Source: Salinispora cortesiana
GTDB lineage: Bacteria; Actinomycetota; Actinomycetes; Mycobacteriales; Micromonosporaceae
Direction of reading: 5' to 3'
NCBI RefSeq assembly: GCF_000484695.1
Contig: NZ_AXVR01000026.1
Location: 1 to 62,025, forward strand
DNA: 62,025 nt
In this document: piece by piece, positions 55,039 to 62,025 of the stretch
How positions within the stretch are numbered: position 1 is the first letter of the stretch
Layout: every line of letters begins with the position of its first letter
The notes under the pieces: generated by a model
Database searches by the model: none
The model's input: only the letters and a program-made list of their open reading frames with translations
What the model was told of the DNA's origin: nothing
Program-made: the position numbers and the translations under genes

Positions 55039-55575
55039 TTAATCATCCTCGTCGTCCTCCCACCGTGGATTCGATGCCACCTGCCAAAGCAAGATTCGAT
55101 ATCGTTCTGCCTCCTCAAAGGCGTTCACATTGGCTTCGGCCTCCGCCTGCCCGCCCGCGTGCACGCCTTGTTCCTGCAATCTCCGTGCCTTAGTGCGACC
55201 ATAGCCGAAGACTAGAACTCCGTATGTGCCGGGCCCATTGGGAAGTTCCATGCCGCGCTGGAACGCCTCGTCAAGCGAATACGGAATACTGATAGATCCG
55301 CTGGGGATCTCAATCTGCCCATGGCGCAGCAGCTCGGCAGCAGGGTCGCCGTTCGGCGCCTCGTCACATAGTTCGATCCGTACGTCAATTCCGACTTTGT
55401 CGGCCGCGACCTCCACCGCCACCGCATTCGTCGCCCATCCCACTACCTCTCGGCTCGCGGCGGAGAACGCCCTAGCAAGGTTCTCTGATTCCTCGCAGGT
55501 TGGGTCGTGAAGCCAAAACATTTGGTAGTTGCTGCTGACGACCGTGTGCCAAATCAATGTCGCAGACGCACTCAT
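55039..55575 (-). CDS. Hypothetical cytoplasmic protein, possible immunity partner
   Basis: 178 residues from ATG 55575 (GGAAGGAATGTC upstream). No signal peptide or membrane segment. The sequence is acidic at its end (NPRWEDDEDD) and has a compact alpha/beta look (LIWHTVVSSNYQMFWLHDP, VEVAADKVGIDVRIELCDEA, SISIPYSLDEAFQRGMEL, YGVLVFGYGR). No family is recognised. Its position directly convergent with an exported DNase on a mobile element, its size and its acidity fit an immunity protein, but this is inference without any sequence similarity. Confidence 0.8.
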   Translation of the reverse strand: MSASATLIWHTVVSSNYQMFWLHDPTCEESENLARAFSAASREVVGWATNAVAVEVAADKVGIDVRIELCDEAPNGDPAAELLRHGQIEIPSGSISIPYSLDEAFQRGMELPNGPGTYGVLVFGYGRTKARRLQEQGVHAGGQAEAEANVNAFEEAERYRILLWQVASNPRWEDDEDD

Positions 55576-55807
55576 GACATTCCTTCCGACGCCTTCCCGT
55601 GGTAGCCTTTGCCGGCTCCGGATCCACCACTGCGGCGCCTATCCTCGCATTCGTGGTACCTATCCGTCCATAGGTGGGCGGCAGCCGTTCCCATCCTGGG
55701 ACGCGAACCCACCCCACCGCAATAGACCTAGATCTGCTGAACAGGAATAGGACCGGTGTGACCGTTACTCGCCATGGTTGTGGGCGTCGCGAGCAGGGCG
55801 GCGGTGG
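55576..55807. other. Short intergenic region
   Basis: 232 bp upstream of the minus-strand gene at 55039 and downstream of the HNH gene. Nothing else is recognised; it should hold the promoter of the 55039 gene. Confidence 0.4.
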
Positions 55808-56341
55808 TCATTGGGCGGCCTTGCTGCTCAACCGCTCACGGCGGCACGTCTTGCACTCGCGCCGGGCGTAGCCCTTCGGAGTGCGCCGTGAGTAGGTGTT
55901 CTGTGGCGTGTACTCGTGGCCCTGCCGGCAGTGGGTCTTTGCCGCATTGTGGTGGGGCCTGGTGTGGCGGGAGCGGAGCAGGTTCTGTCGCTGTGTTACT
56001 GCTTCCAGGTGGGTCGGATTGACGCAACGTCGATGCCGGCATCCGGTCCCGCCTGGACAGGTGGTGTCTGTGTTGTGGCACTGGTGGTCGACGTTCAGGC
56101 CGTCTGGGACGGGGCGGACCATCAGTTCGTAGGCGACCCGGTGTGCGCCCTCACTTCCCTTGCCGAAGATCCCGTAGCCGTCGGGGTTGGTGTGGCCGCG
56201 CCACATCCAACAGGCGTCAAGGCCGCCGGAGGTGTCTACCTGAGTGATGAAGGCGCGGATCCGTAGTGGGCTAATCGCGTTAATGCGGCCGGGGCCGGCA
56301 GGTGGAGTCGGATTGCTCGGCCCGGCGGGAGGGTGTGTCAT
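55808..56341 (-). CDS. HNH endonuclease-like protein
   Basis: 177 residues. The HNH beta-beta-alpha fold is visible: ACWMWRGHTNPDGYGIF at the start, HRVAYELMVRPVPDGL, then VDHQCHNTDTTCPGG, CRHRRCVNPTHLEAVTQ. The His-Asn-His residues and zinc cysteines are intact. A basic C-terminus (CKTCRRERLSSKAAQ) may bind DNA. The start overlaps the stop of the upstream HTH gene by ATGA. Proteins like this are common in phages and integrated elements; here it may nick or cut DNA in packaging or mobilisation. Confidence 0.92.
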   Translation of the reverse strand: MTHPPAGPSNPTPPAGPGRINAISPLRIRAFITQVDTSGGLDACWMWRGHTNPDGYGIFGKGSEGAHRVAYELMVRPVPDGLNVDHQCHNTDTTCPGGTGCRHRRCVNPTHLEAVTQRQNLLRSRHTRPHHNAAKTHCRQGHEYTPQNTYSRRTPKGYARRECKTCRRERLSSKAAQ

Positions 56342-56535
56342 GCGATCCTGCCCTTCTCCCGCTGCTGCATCAGTGCGTCAACCGCAGACCGGCGGACGCG
56401 AAACCGGGGTCGGGACTGGCCCTGGCCGATGTCGATGCGGGGGAGTAGGCCGGCCCACACGAGCCGGTAGACCGTCTGCTTGTGGGTTCGCATGACTGCG
56501 GCGGCTTCCTTGACGGTCAGGTAGGTGTCCATCAC
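56338..56535 (-). CDS. Excisionase-like HTH protein
   Basis: 65 residues. The sequence is a MerR-like winged helix of the excisionase type: YLTVKEAAAVMRTHKQTVYR, LVWAGLLPRI, RFRVRRSAVDALM. It overlaps its neighbours on both sides by ATGA and so belongs to a three-gene operon with the HTH gene at 56532 and the HNH gene. It is the best candidate for the recombination directionality factor of the integrase. Confidence 0.9.
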   Translation of the reverse strand: MMDTYLTVKEAAAVMRTHKQTVYRLVWAGLLPRIDIGQGQSRPRFRVRRSAVDALMQQREKGRIA

Positions 56536-56831
56536 TCGGCTACCTCGAAGAGGTCTTCGAAGCTGACTGATAGCCCGAGTTGGCCAAGCGCCTCGCTGTG
56601 GTGCTGGAGTGCCGCGAGGGTCGCCGCGATTACGGCCTCTCCGGCGTGCTGGTCGCGACGGAGTCGGGTGATGGTGCGTGATGCGATGCCGAGTAGTCGT
56701 GCGCGCGCTTGGTCGGATGTGGCTCCGACGATGCGCGTGTAGAGGTCGAATCGGTCGAGACGTAGCCGGACGTGGGGGCGCTTAACCCCGTTGACGTCTG
56801 GCCGTGTCCTGACTTGCATGTCCATGTTCAC
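56532..56831 (-). CDS. Small DNA-binding protein of the control region
   Basis: 99 residues from ATG 56831 (ATG 56825 possible). The helix-turn-helix segment TSDQARARLLGIASRTITRL is convincing. No ribosome site is seen; TAATCT ten bases upstream can be a -10 box, so the transcript is probably near-leaderless. The GGACATGC operator at 56848 sits directly behind that -10. First gene of the leftward operon. Confidence 0.82.
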   Translation of the reverse strand: MNMDMQVRTRPDVNGVKRPHVRLRLDRFDLYTRIVGATSDQARARLLGIASRTITRLRRDQHAGEAVIAATLAALQHHSEALGQLGLSVSFEDLFEVAE

Positions 56832-56847
56832 GTGTCAGAGATTACTC

Positions 56848-56925
56848 GGACATGCATGGGCTATCAAGCGCTGTAGGTCACGCATGTCTAAGTTCACCCG
56901 GACGTATGACTAGACCCGGACATGC
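56848..56925. promoter_or_regulatory. Operator array in the element's divergent control region
   Basis: GGACATGC at 56848-56855 and 56918-56925, an inverted version GCATGTCT at 56882-56889, and a weaker GGACGTAT at 56900. They lie between the divergent HTH genes at 56831 and 56987. The arrangement resembles the switch region of temperate phages, with one repressor controlling both directions. Confidence 0.65.
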
Positions 56926-56986
56926 GTGTCTGGTTACTGTTGCTTGTATGTCTCAGCGAGTGCTACGCAGGGCGCGGAGGTCGGCG

Positions 56987-57517
56987 ATGACCAACCGGCC
57001 CATGCGCCCGCCGCCACTACTGCCACCATTGCCGCGCCTGCCCGCGTCCTCAGACACACATGTCGCCTACCATGTCCCGATGGACAGTGAGCACCGGATC
57101 GATCGGGCCGAGTGGGCTGCGGTGGTCCGAGAGGTGCTGGAGACGGAGACCGGTGGCAAAAAGGAGCCGCTGGCCCGGCTGCTCGGTATCAACTCGAAGA
57201 CGCTCCAGCGTTGGCTGAGTGAGGAGGTGGCTGTCTCTGAGGAGTACGTGCGCCTCGTCGCACGGACCACCGGACGTGATCCGATGGGCCTGCTCACGAG
57301 GGTCGGGTACTACCGTGAAGCCGATCTCAACGTCAAGCCTCCGCCGAACCCGCTTGAGATCGCGGAGGATGCCGCACTGAAGGTGATCGAGGAGAGCGGT
57401 CATCCGCCTCGGGTCAAGGCCCGGATGCGGGAGCGTCTATACGAGTTGCGCCGCCAGCGTCAGGCCGCCGAGGTCGAAGAGGTGCAGTGGTGGATTGATC
57501 ACGCCAAGGAGGGGTAA
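56987..57517 (+). CDS. HTH protein preceding the integrase
   Basis: 176 residues from ATG 56987, chosen for GGAGG six bases upstream. Starting at ATG 57080 would remove a Pro-rich leader (MRPPPLLPPLPRLP). The DNA-binding segment is EPLARLLGINSKTLQRWLSE, followed by EEYVRLVARTTGRDPMGLL and a C-terminal helix (RMRERLYELRRQRQAAEVEE). The stop overlaps the integrase ATG (TAATG). It may be the repressor or activator acting on the GGACATGC sites. Confidence 0.85.
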   Translation: MTNRPMRPPPLLPPLPRLPASSDTHVAYHVPMDSEHRIDRAEWAAVVREVLETETGGKKEPLARLLGINSKTLQRWLSEEVAVSEEYVRLVARTTGRDPMGLLTRVGYYREADLNVKPPPNPLEIAEDAALKVIEESGHPPRVKARMRERLYELRRQRQAAEVEEVQWWIDHAKEG

Positions 57518-58737
57518 TGGCGTGGATCCGCCAACTCGACTCGGGTAAGTGGGCTGCGACGATCCGATACGGATCCGGACCAAATGATCGACTCACGGAG
57601 ACTGACAGGTCCAAGGTGGTCATCACCAGGTGGGCCGCTGACCAGGAAGCCAGCCTGCGGCGGGGCGACTGGATTGACCCGCGCGCCGGCAAGAAGACTG
57701 TGGGGGAGTGCTGGGAGCAGTGGGGAACCACGTCCCGTCGGCCTGAACAGGCCAGCCGACGGCGGGACGAATCCCACTACCGGTGCCATGTAGCGCCACG
57801 GTGGGCGGACGTGCGCGTCGGATCGATCCTCAAGCCGGATGTGACGGCGTGGGTGGTCGAGATGGAGGGCGCGCACACGTCGAGCTGCCGCAGCCCGAAA
57901 GTCTGTCCCGGGTGCAAGCCGCCGGTCGGCGCGGCCACAATCGAAGGCGCGGTCGGTGTGCTCCGTGCGGTTCTCGACCTGGCCATCGAAGCCAAACTTA
58001 TCCGTGACAATCCAGCTCGAGGTGTCCGAAAGCCGAAACGCGACGCTCACGTTGACCGGGTCCTGGACCCCGATGAGGAAACAGCACTGCTGGACACGCT
58101 CGATCGGATGTTTCCTGGCCGGGTTGATGCGGCCCTTTTCGTAGAGTTGGCAGCCGACACGGGAATGCGATGGGAAGAGGTGTCGGCAATTCCACCGTCG
58201 CTTGTCGATACACGGCGGCAGCGTATCCACATCGCTTGGGTAATGGAGCGAGACGGTACGGCGCGGCCGTACGCAAAGTCGGCTGCCGGTAATCGCTCGG
58301 TTACCTACGGGGATCATCTCTCCGCGCGGATGAAAGAGGCGAAGATTGCGGCCCGGGAAGTGGAGGGCGTGTTTCCCGGCGACGACCCAGGAAGGCTGGT
58401 TTTCACCTCAGAGAATGGTAAGGAGCTGCGGTATTCAAACTGGCATCGTCGGGTATGGCAACCGGCGCTGCAAGGCATGCCAGAGCGGCAGATGGTAAAG
58501 GGGCATAAGTTCCGGCCAGCGGTCACGGGCGCAGACTTGGACGACCCGCAGCCGACTCCGCACGACCTGCGGCACACGTTTGGCACCCGGCTCGCGGACG
58601 AGGGGGTGCCGTTGCACGACATCATGGCGCTGATGGGGCATGAGGATGTGCGGTCAGCGCAGCGGTATTTGCACTCGCGGGAGGAAAGGTTCGACCGGGC
58701 TCGTCAGGCGTTGCGCCGGGCGCGTGGTGGATCTTGA
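57517..58737 (+). CDS. int: Tyrosine-type site-specific integrase
   Basis: 406 residues. The N-terminal arm-binding part (SGKWAATIRYGSGPNDRLTE) and SAM-like core domain precede the catalytic domain. Catalytic residues are visible: arginine in ADTGMRWEEVSAI, the HxLRH box PHDLRHTFGTRLADEG, and LMGHEDVRSAQRYLHS with the second histidine and nucleophilic tyrosine. Full length for the actinophage/AICE integrase family. It lies 121 bp before the right copy of the attachment repeat. Coupled to the upstream HTH gene. Confidence 0.96.
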   Translation: MAWIRQLDSGKWAATIRYGSGPNDRLTETDRSKVVITRWAADQEASLRRGDWIDPRAGKKTVGECWEQWGTTSRRPEQASRRRDESHYRCHVAPRWADVRVGSILKPDVTAWVVEMEGAHTSSCRSPKVCPGCKPPVGAATIEGAVGVLRAVLDLAIEAKLIRDNPARGVRKPKRDAHVDRVLDPDEETALLDTLDRMFPGRVDAALFVELAADTGMRWEEVSAIPPSLVDTRRQRIHIAWVMERDGTARPYAKSAAGNRSVTYGDHLSARMKEAKIAAREVEGVFPGDDPGRLVFTSENGKELRYSNWHRRVWQPALQGMPERQMVKGHKFRPAVTGADLDDPQPTPHDLRHTFGTRLADEGVPLHDIMALMGHEDVRSAQRYLHSREERFDRARQALRRARGGS

Positions 58738-58858
58738 TGAGTCGCCCATGAGTCATGATCTTGATATGTCATGTTGAAACCACCTAACTTGGCCTAACTT
58801 TAGATGCAGGTCAGACGCATGATCGCCGCTCCGTTGCAGGTCGGGGAATCGGCTGGAA

Positions 58859-58874
58859 TTCGTTCACACCGAAG
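58859..58874 (+). repeat. Right attachment-site repeat (attR core)
   Basis: Identical to 16 bases of the tRNA-Val anticodon arm at 48161. The following bases resemble the tRNA only weakly (GGTC, then AATCCC), so the displaced tRNA end has decayed or the shared core was short. Confidence 0.7.
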
Positions 58875-58897
58875 CGGTCGTCAGGGAGAATCCCGGA

Positions 58898-59221
58898 GTG
58901 AGCTGGGAAGAGTTTTTGTGGCACATGGATCACCGAACGGGCATGTACGTCGGGAAGCCAAGGTACGACCGTGCGTGGTCCGCGCTGACGGGATTCGCCC
59001 TAGCGCGCGGACAGGGCGAGCTGGCGGCGTTCCAAGAGTGGATGTCCGGCCGCCATCGTGGCAGCAGCAGCCTTGCCTTCCCATCTCTAGTGCTAGCGGA
59101 GACCTTCGGCGATGGTGCTACCGAGGCCCGCCTAGCAAGCGATGCCGACCACGTGCTGGCCGTCTCGAAGCTCTGCCAGCTCTTCCGGGAGTTCCTCAAA
59201 CAGCACGCTCGAACGCCCTAG
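58898..59221 (+). CDS. Hypothetical protein just outside the element
   Basis: 107 residues from GTG 58898 (CCCGGA upstream, weak). The start SWEEFLWHMDHRTGMYVG and the rest (RYDRAWSALTGFALARGQ, LVLAETFGDG) are coherent and helical. Similar small proteins are common in Streptomyces, with no known function. It lies 24 bp beyond the right attachment repeat, so it may be either the first chromosomal gene or part of an older insertion. Confidence 0.78.
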   Translation: MSWEEFLWHMDHRTGMYVGKPRYDRAWSALTGFALARGQGELAAFQEWMSGRHRGSSSLAFPSLVLAETFGDGATEARLASDADHVLAVSKLCQLFREFLKQHARTP

Positions 59222-59432
59222 CACTAGCGGCAGGAAGGATGCCCGTTCCGAGCGGGTGACTAAGTGAGTGACGACCACGACGGACGCCGGTGGACAAGCA
59301 TGCGCGGCTGAGGATCGTCGCAGCAGCTAAGCCCGGGAACAGTAGCAGGTCAGAGAGCCGTGCTGGTTGCCTGGGGGTCAAGGAGCCGTCAGGTGTGTAA
59401 GGCGGATGGATCTGCATCGAAGGGTTCTGCGG

Positions 59433-59957
59433 TCATCTACCCTCGGCGGGGTTGCCGTGAGCGTTTTTCGCTTCGTTGTCAGCCTCCTCTGTGTCAGTTC
59501 GGACTACCTGTTCCGAGAGTGCGGCTCTATATGCGTCGTCTACTATCCGAGCGAACAAGCGCTCTCGGGGTTGAAAGGACGGCTCTAGGTACGCCTGGCG
59601 TGAGTTCTTCCAGAAGTCGCGGATATTGTCGCTCTCGAACTTTTGCGTCATTTCTGATCGAAGCTCTGGCTCCGTGATAGTGCCAAGATCGAATGCTGTA
59701 AGGAGGTATGCAAATACTAAGTTCGTGTATGCGCGTAGGCGAGCCTCTGCCGCAGCGGTTCCTTCCCGATAGCCCCATGCGGCCAACAGTTCTGGGTCGT
59801 CGAGTGCCGGCTTAACAAGTTCGAGACGCATTGTGCGTGAGGCCTGCACTTGGCTAATCCGCGTTTGCTTTCGCTGCATCAGAAGAGAAAGAGCTACGCC
59901 AGCGAGTGCGATTATTGAGATCGCTGTGGAGCTGACGGCCGCGATTCGCTCAATCAT
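59433..59957 (-). CDS. DUF6082-family membrane-anchored protein
   Basis: 174 residues from ATG 59957. One N-terminal helix (IAAVSSTAISIIALAGVALS) is followed by a cytoplasmic helical domain: MRLELVKPALDDPELLAAWG, YTNLVFAYLLTAFDLGTI, NIRDFWKNSRQAYLE. The family is frequent in Streptomyces and relatives and has no assigned role. GC content is low for the region. In-frame sequence before 59957 lacks coding character. Confidence 0.85.
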   Translation of the reverse strand: MIERIAAVSSTAISIIALAGVALSLLMQRKQTRISQVQASRTMRLELVKPALDDPELLAAWGYREGTAAAEARLRAYTNLVFAYLLTAFDLGTITEPELRSEMTQKFESDNIRDFWKNSRQAYLEPSFQPRERLFARIVDDAYRAALSEQVVRTDTEEADNEAKNAHGNPAEGR

Positions 59958-60288
59958 GAGGGCATGGTATAGCGCGCACGCAAACGGCCCCCGGGGGACG
60001 CTGGACCACCAATCGTTGCCGGGTGGGAGACGGGCCCGGCCATGAACGACGGTGGACATTTGACAGCAACGTCGACAGCTACAGGGCGACACATCGCCGG
60101 ATGCGCAGAGTTGGCGACGGATCAACCACCGAAGTGGCGGACGGGCGCGTACCTGATCGCCCAGAGCACCCAGAGCACCCAGAGTTTACAAGCGAGGGGT
60201 CGGGCGGCTTGGCAGAATCGGGATGGTGCGGCCAGTAGGTGCCGCCTGCCGCGCAGAGTGTGGGGTTCGGCGCGGGTACTGGCGGGTG
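59958..60288. other. Intergenic region with no supported gene
   Basis: 331 bp between the DUF6082 gene and the Nudix pseudogene. It has two short repeats (CAGAGCACC at 60162 and 60171). Nothing else is recognised. The Nudix gene could start at ATG 60223 instead of GTG 60289. Confidence 0.4.
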
Positions 60289-60851
60289 GTGGCGAAGCAG
60301 GCGGCAGGGTTGACTCGGTGGACGGTCCACGGTGAGCGGGTGGTGGATGACACCCGGCGGGCGCGGTTGAGCATCGCCGAGGTGGAGTTGCCGGACGGAG
60401 TTCGGTTCGAGCAGTACGTGATCCGGGCTCCCCGGTCGGCCATGGTCGCCGTGCTTGATGATCAGGAGCGCCTGTTGTTGATGCGGCGGCACCGGTTCGT
60501 GTTCGACCGGTGGGTGTGGGAGCTGCCCGGCGGCTATGTTGACGACGACGAGCACCCGGCGCAGTGTGCGGTGCGGGAGGTCGAGGAAGAGACCGGCTGG
60601 CGGCCCCAGGCGGTCGAGCCGCTGCTGTCCTTCCAACCCTGGGTCGGCACCGCCGACGCCGAGAACCTGCTGTTCCTGGCCCGGCACGCCGAGCACATCG
60701 GCGCACCCGTCGACGTGAACGAGGCGGAGCAGGTCGTCTGGGTCCCGCTCGACGGGGCATACGAGCTGGTGTCCGGGGCGGGATCGTCGGTGCCGGCACG
60801 GTGATCGCAGTGCTGGAGCTGGTGGCGCGCAAGGCCCGGGGAGAGCTGTGA
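60289..60851 (+). pseudogene. Nudix hydrolase with a frameshifted C-terminus
   Basis: From GTG 60289 (or ATG 60223) the frame gives TRWTVHGERVVDD and a complete Nudix box (GGYVDDDEHP, then REVEEETGW). Family members end with a helix like GSGTLVALLHLLA. Here that helix (GGIVGAGTVIAVLELVARKA) is in another frame after about 60780, and the main frame stops at 60802-60804. A one-base change in the GGGGCGGG tract (60776-60783) would restore it. The catalytic box is intact, so a shortened but active protein is possible. Confidence 0.75.
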
Positions 60852-61119
60852 TTGTCAGCGTCGAGGGCCGAGGGTGGCGTCGACGCGACCGGTGAAGTGC
60901 CGGACGGCGGATAGCCGCCGGTGTGGGGCAAGCTGCGCTTGCAGGTCGCGGACATAGCGAACGGTCCGCTATGAAGTAGCGGACAGCTCGAGCCTGTTCG
61001 GAACCACCATTCCGTGGTAGGGCGTACGCCGGGCTACTCATCCATGACCTACTCGGAGCGCCCCGTCCTGATGTCCGCCGGTCTAACTTGATCTTTAACC
61101 TGGTCGACGTTGACGGGGA
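60852..61119. other. Region of gene debris
   Basis: No gene is recognised. It lies between two decayed genes; the short minus-strand continuation of the flavoprotein relic loses similarity before this stretch. Confidence 0.4.
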
Positions 61120-61221
61120 TTCGCCGCTCCGGCCGAGGAAGTAGCCGGCGGAAAGTCCCGCCTGAAAGGCGCCGATCACCAGCACATCCACGTCCCGACC
61201 GCTCACCTCGGGGTAGCCGCG
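61120..61221 (-). pseudogene. Fragment of a FAD-dependent monooxygenase/oxidoreductase
   Basis: On the minus strand, DVDVLVIGAFQAGLSAGYFL is the N-terminal Rossmann motif of flavin monooxygenases (normally VIGAGQAGL; here the second glycine is Phe). Only about 30 residues are recognisable, and the flanking frame is non-coding. A relic. Confidence 0.65.
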
Positions 61222-61406
61222 CCGGGTGGCCGATCCGTACCGGAAACGGAGGTTCCGTCGATGCCGGTCGCGGCGAGCGCGGGACTGCTCATTCCCAGCG
61301 CGTTCGTCGCCACGCTGCCAGCGCCCTCTACAAGTGGCTTGCCGTAGCTGACGGCCGGGCCGAACAATGCAGGAGTGGTGGCTCTCTCTGGAAATCCGGC
61401 GCACCT

Positions 61407-61715
61407 ATGACAGAGGCGCTCAGGTTCGAGGAACTCCGTTAGGTGTGCACGCGGTTGCTGGACGCCGCGCAGGAGCGGTTCGGCTCCGAGATTGATCTGT
61501 CGATCCTTGAAGTCGATTTTTACTGGAACGTGGACCTACGTTCCGCCTTCAATATCTATCAGGACCCGGCGTCTGAGATTGACGTCGGGCAGAGCAGTGA
61601 CGACATGGCGGAGCTGCGTGAGCTGTTGCACCGTCGGGCGGACGACGACCCGATGCTCTGGCACGACCTGCAACACCTAGTACTCCAGCAGGAGATCCGT
61701 TTCAGGGCTCGGTGA
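61407..61715 (+). pseudogene. Small hypothetical protein split by an in-frame TAG
   Basis: ATG 61407 opens MTEALRFEELR, then TAG (61440-61442), and the same frame continues VCTRLLDAAQERFGSEIDLS, LEVDFYWNVDLRSAFNIYQD, to the stop at 61713-61715. The joined sequence reads as a single 101-residue protein of a kind common in Micromonosporaceae. The codon after TAG is GTG, so translation might restart there, giving 90 residues. The 3' end overlaps the convergent transposase by 14 bp. Confidence 0.65.
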
Positions 61716-62025
61716 GAGATTGTCGGGCGTAGTGACCGATCTTGGCTTGGGCTTGGTGCTGGCGTCGGAAGATGGACCAGGCGATGACGTCGCCGACACG
61801 TCGGGGGGGTTCGATGATCAGGGCGTGGAACAGCCGACGGACTTCGTTGACGGTGATCGGGATCAAGCCGTGCGGGGTGGTGGTGCTGGCTGCTGCGGCG
61901 GCGGCGAGGAACGCGTGAGCGGCGATGACGAGGGTGGTCCAGCGGTGCCAGGCCCGCCAACGGCGGTGTTGGTGCTGGTCCAGGCCGAGGCCCGTCTTGG
62001 TGGCCTGGAACGCCTCCTCGATGCT
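61702..62025 (-). CDS. Transposase C-terminal part (IS701-like), runs off the right edge
   Basis: The minus-strand frame is open from the edge (SIEEAFQATKTGLGLDQHQH) to a stop at 61702-61704, 107 residues. The E-x-x-F-x-x-x-K-x-x-x-G-L pattern, RRWRAWHRWTTLVIAAHAFL and PITVNEVRRLFHAL, then AWSIFRRQHQAQAKIGHYAR, fit the C-terminal end of IS701/IS4-group DDE transposases. The glutamate in SIEEAF is probably the last catalytic residue. A run of seven C is in frame. The rest of the insertion sequence is outside the window, and no terminal inverted repeat could be verified. Confidence 0.85.
   Translation of the reverse strand, partial: SIEEAFQATKTGLGLDQHQHRRWRAWHRWTTLVIAAHAFLAAAAAASTTTPHGLIPITVNEVRRLFHALIIEPPRRVGDVIAWSIFRRQHQAQAKIGHYARQSLTEP

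Larger units (their letters stand above)
48161..58874. mobile_element. Integrated element in tRNA-Val, about 10.7 kb
   Basis: Bounded by TTCGTTCACACCGAAG at 48161-48176 (in the tRNA) and 58859-58874. The tyrosine integrase gene lies at the right end, and an operon of HTH and HNH genes, a repressor-like control region, an XRE module, several small genes and secreted lectin/DNase genes lie inside. Base composition is more variable and lower in GC than in the flanks, particularly 48880-49060 and 51820-55700. There is no recognisable FtsK/Tra, relaxase, replication or phage structural gene, so it is either a degraded element or one mobilised by others. Confidence 0.8.

Noticed and set aside
48161..58874. 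Classification as a conjugative actinomycete element (AICE) or complete prophage
   Set aside because: No FtsK/SpoIIIE-type transfer gene, RepSA, primase, terminase, capsid or lysis gene is visible.
58859..58900. A full displaced tRNA 3' end at the right element boundary
   Set aside because: Only the 16-bp core and GGTC match; the T-arm and acceptor sequence are not recognisable.
61801..61812. Frameshift in the transposase at a run of seven G
   Set aside because: Counting the run carefully shows that seven bases keep the frame and the C-terminal family sequence continues.

Overview
The window looks like a chromosome segment of a filamentous high-GC actinomycete, most likely a member of the Micromonosporaceae (Micromonospora or Salinispora type). 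The evidence is very GC-rich coding sequence, GTG and TTG starts, an SsgB-type sporulation protein, a DivIVA-like protein, the actinobacterial biotin accessory protein BsaP next to bioB, a DosR/DosS-type pair with Acg-family nitroreductases, HelD, and XRE-DUF5753/DUF397 modules. The genus is inferred from gene content; no marker gene was compared.

Layout. 1-1835: the 5' part of a collagen-like secreted protein running off the left edge, and a broken secreted nuclease. 1947-9726: an aldehyde dehydrogenase, the biotin genes bioB-bsaP (minus) and bioF-bioD (plus), a cytochrome P450 coupled to a methyltransferase, and a TetR regulator. 10002-10973: five tRNA genes (Gly-Cys-Val, then Gly-Val again). 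11470-14723: a secreted amidohydrolase with a discoidin domain, and an epimerase-like protein. 14749-27035: a hypoxia/dormancy-type island with two Acg-like nitroreductases, a DosR-like regulator, a DosS-like kinase, a metal P-type ATPase, two universal stress proteins, a phosphoketolase and a CapA-like protein. 27184-31970: two secreted RCC1-repeat proteins with C-terminal LPxTG-type sorting signals (one broken), separated by gene debris. 32017-36046: a DivIVA-like protein, XRE-DUF5753/DUF397, Spo0M and two small proteins. 36137-48074: HelD, a LolA/RseB-like protein beside a two-component system, a TPR/FN3 membrane protein, an AraC regulator, an SDR oxidoreductase, SsgB and a PGPGW membrane protein.

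48161-58874: a roughly 10.7 kb integrated element in a tRNA-Val(CAC) gene. It is bounded by a 16-bp direct repeat covering the anticodon arm and has a tyrosine integrase at its right end. It carries an XRE/DUF6879 module, a control region with repeated GGACATGC operators, an HNH protein, and a cargo of a secreted ricin-B-type lectin protein (interrupted by an in-frame TGA), a secreted NucA/NucB-type DNase and a convergent small cytoplasmic protein that could be its immunity partner. No conjugation or replication genes are visible. To its right (58898-62025) is a decaying region with a frameshifted Nudix gene, a flavoprotein fragment, a small gene split by TAG, and the end of a transposase.

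The points most worth a second look are: a plus-strand promoter followed directly by a strong intrinsic terminator just upstream of helD (38446-38509), which should make an RNA of about 29 nt; the lectin/DNase cargo of the tRNA-Val element; a repeated GGGAC...TTCGACCC motif at two divergent promoter regions of the dormancy island; and the sortase-anchored RCC1 propellers.
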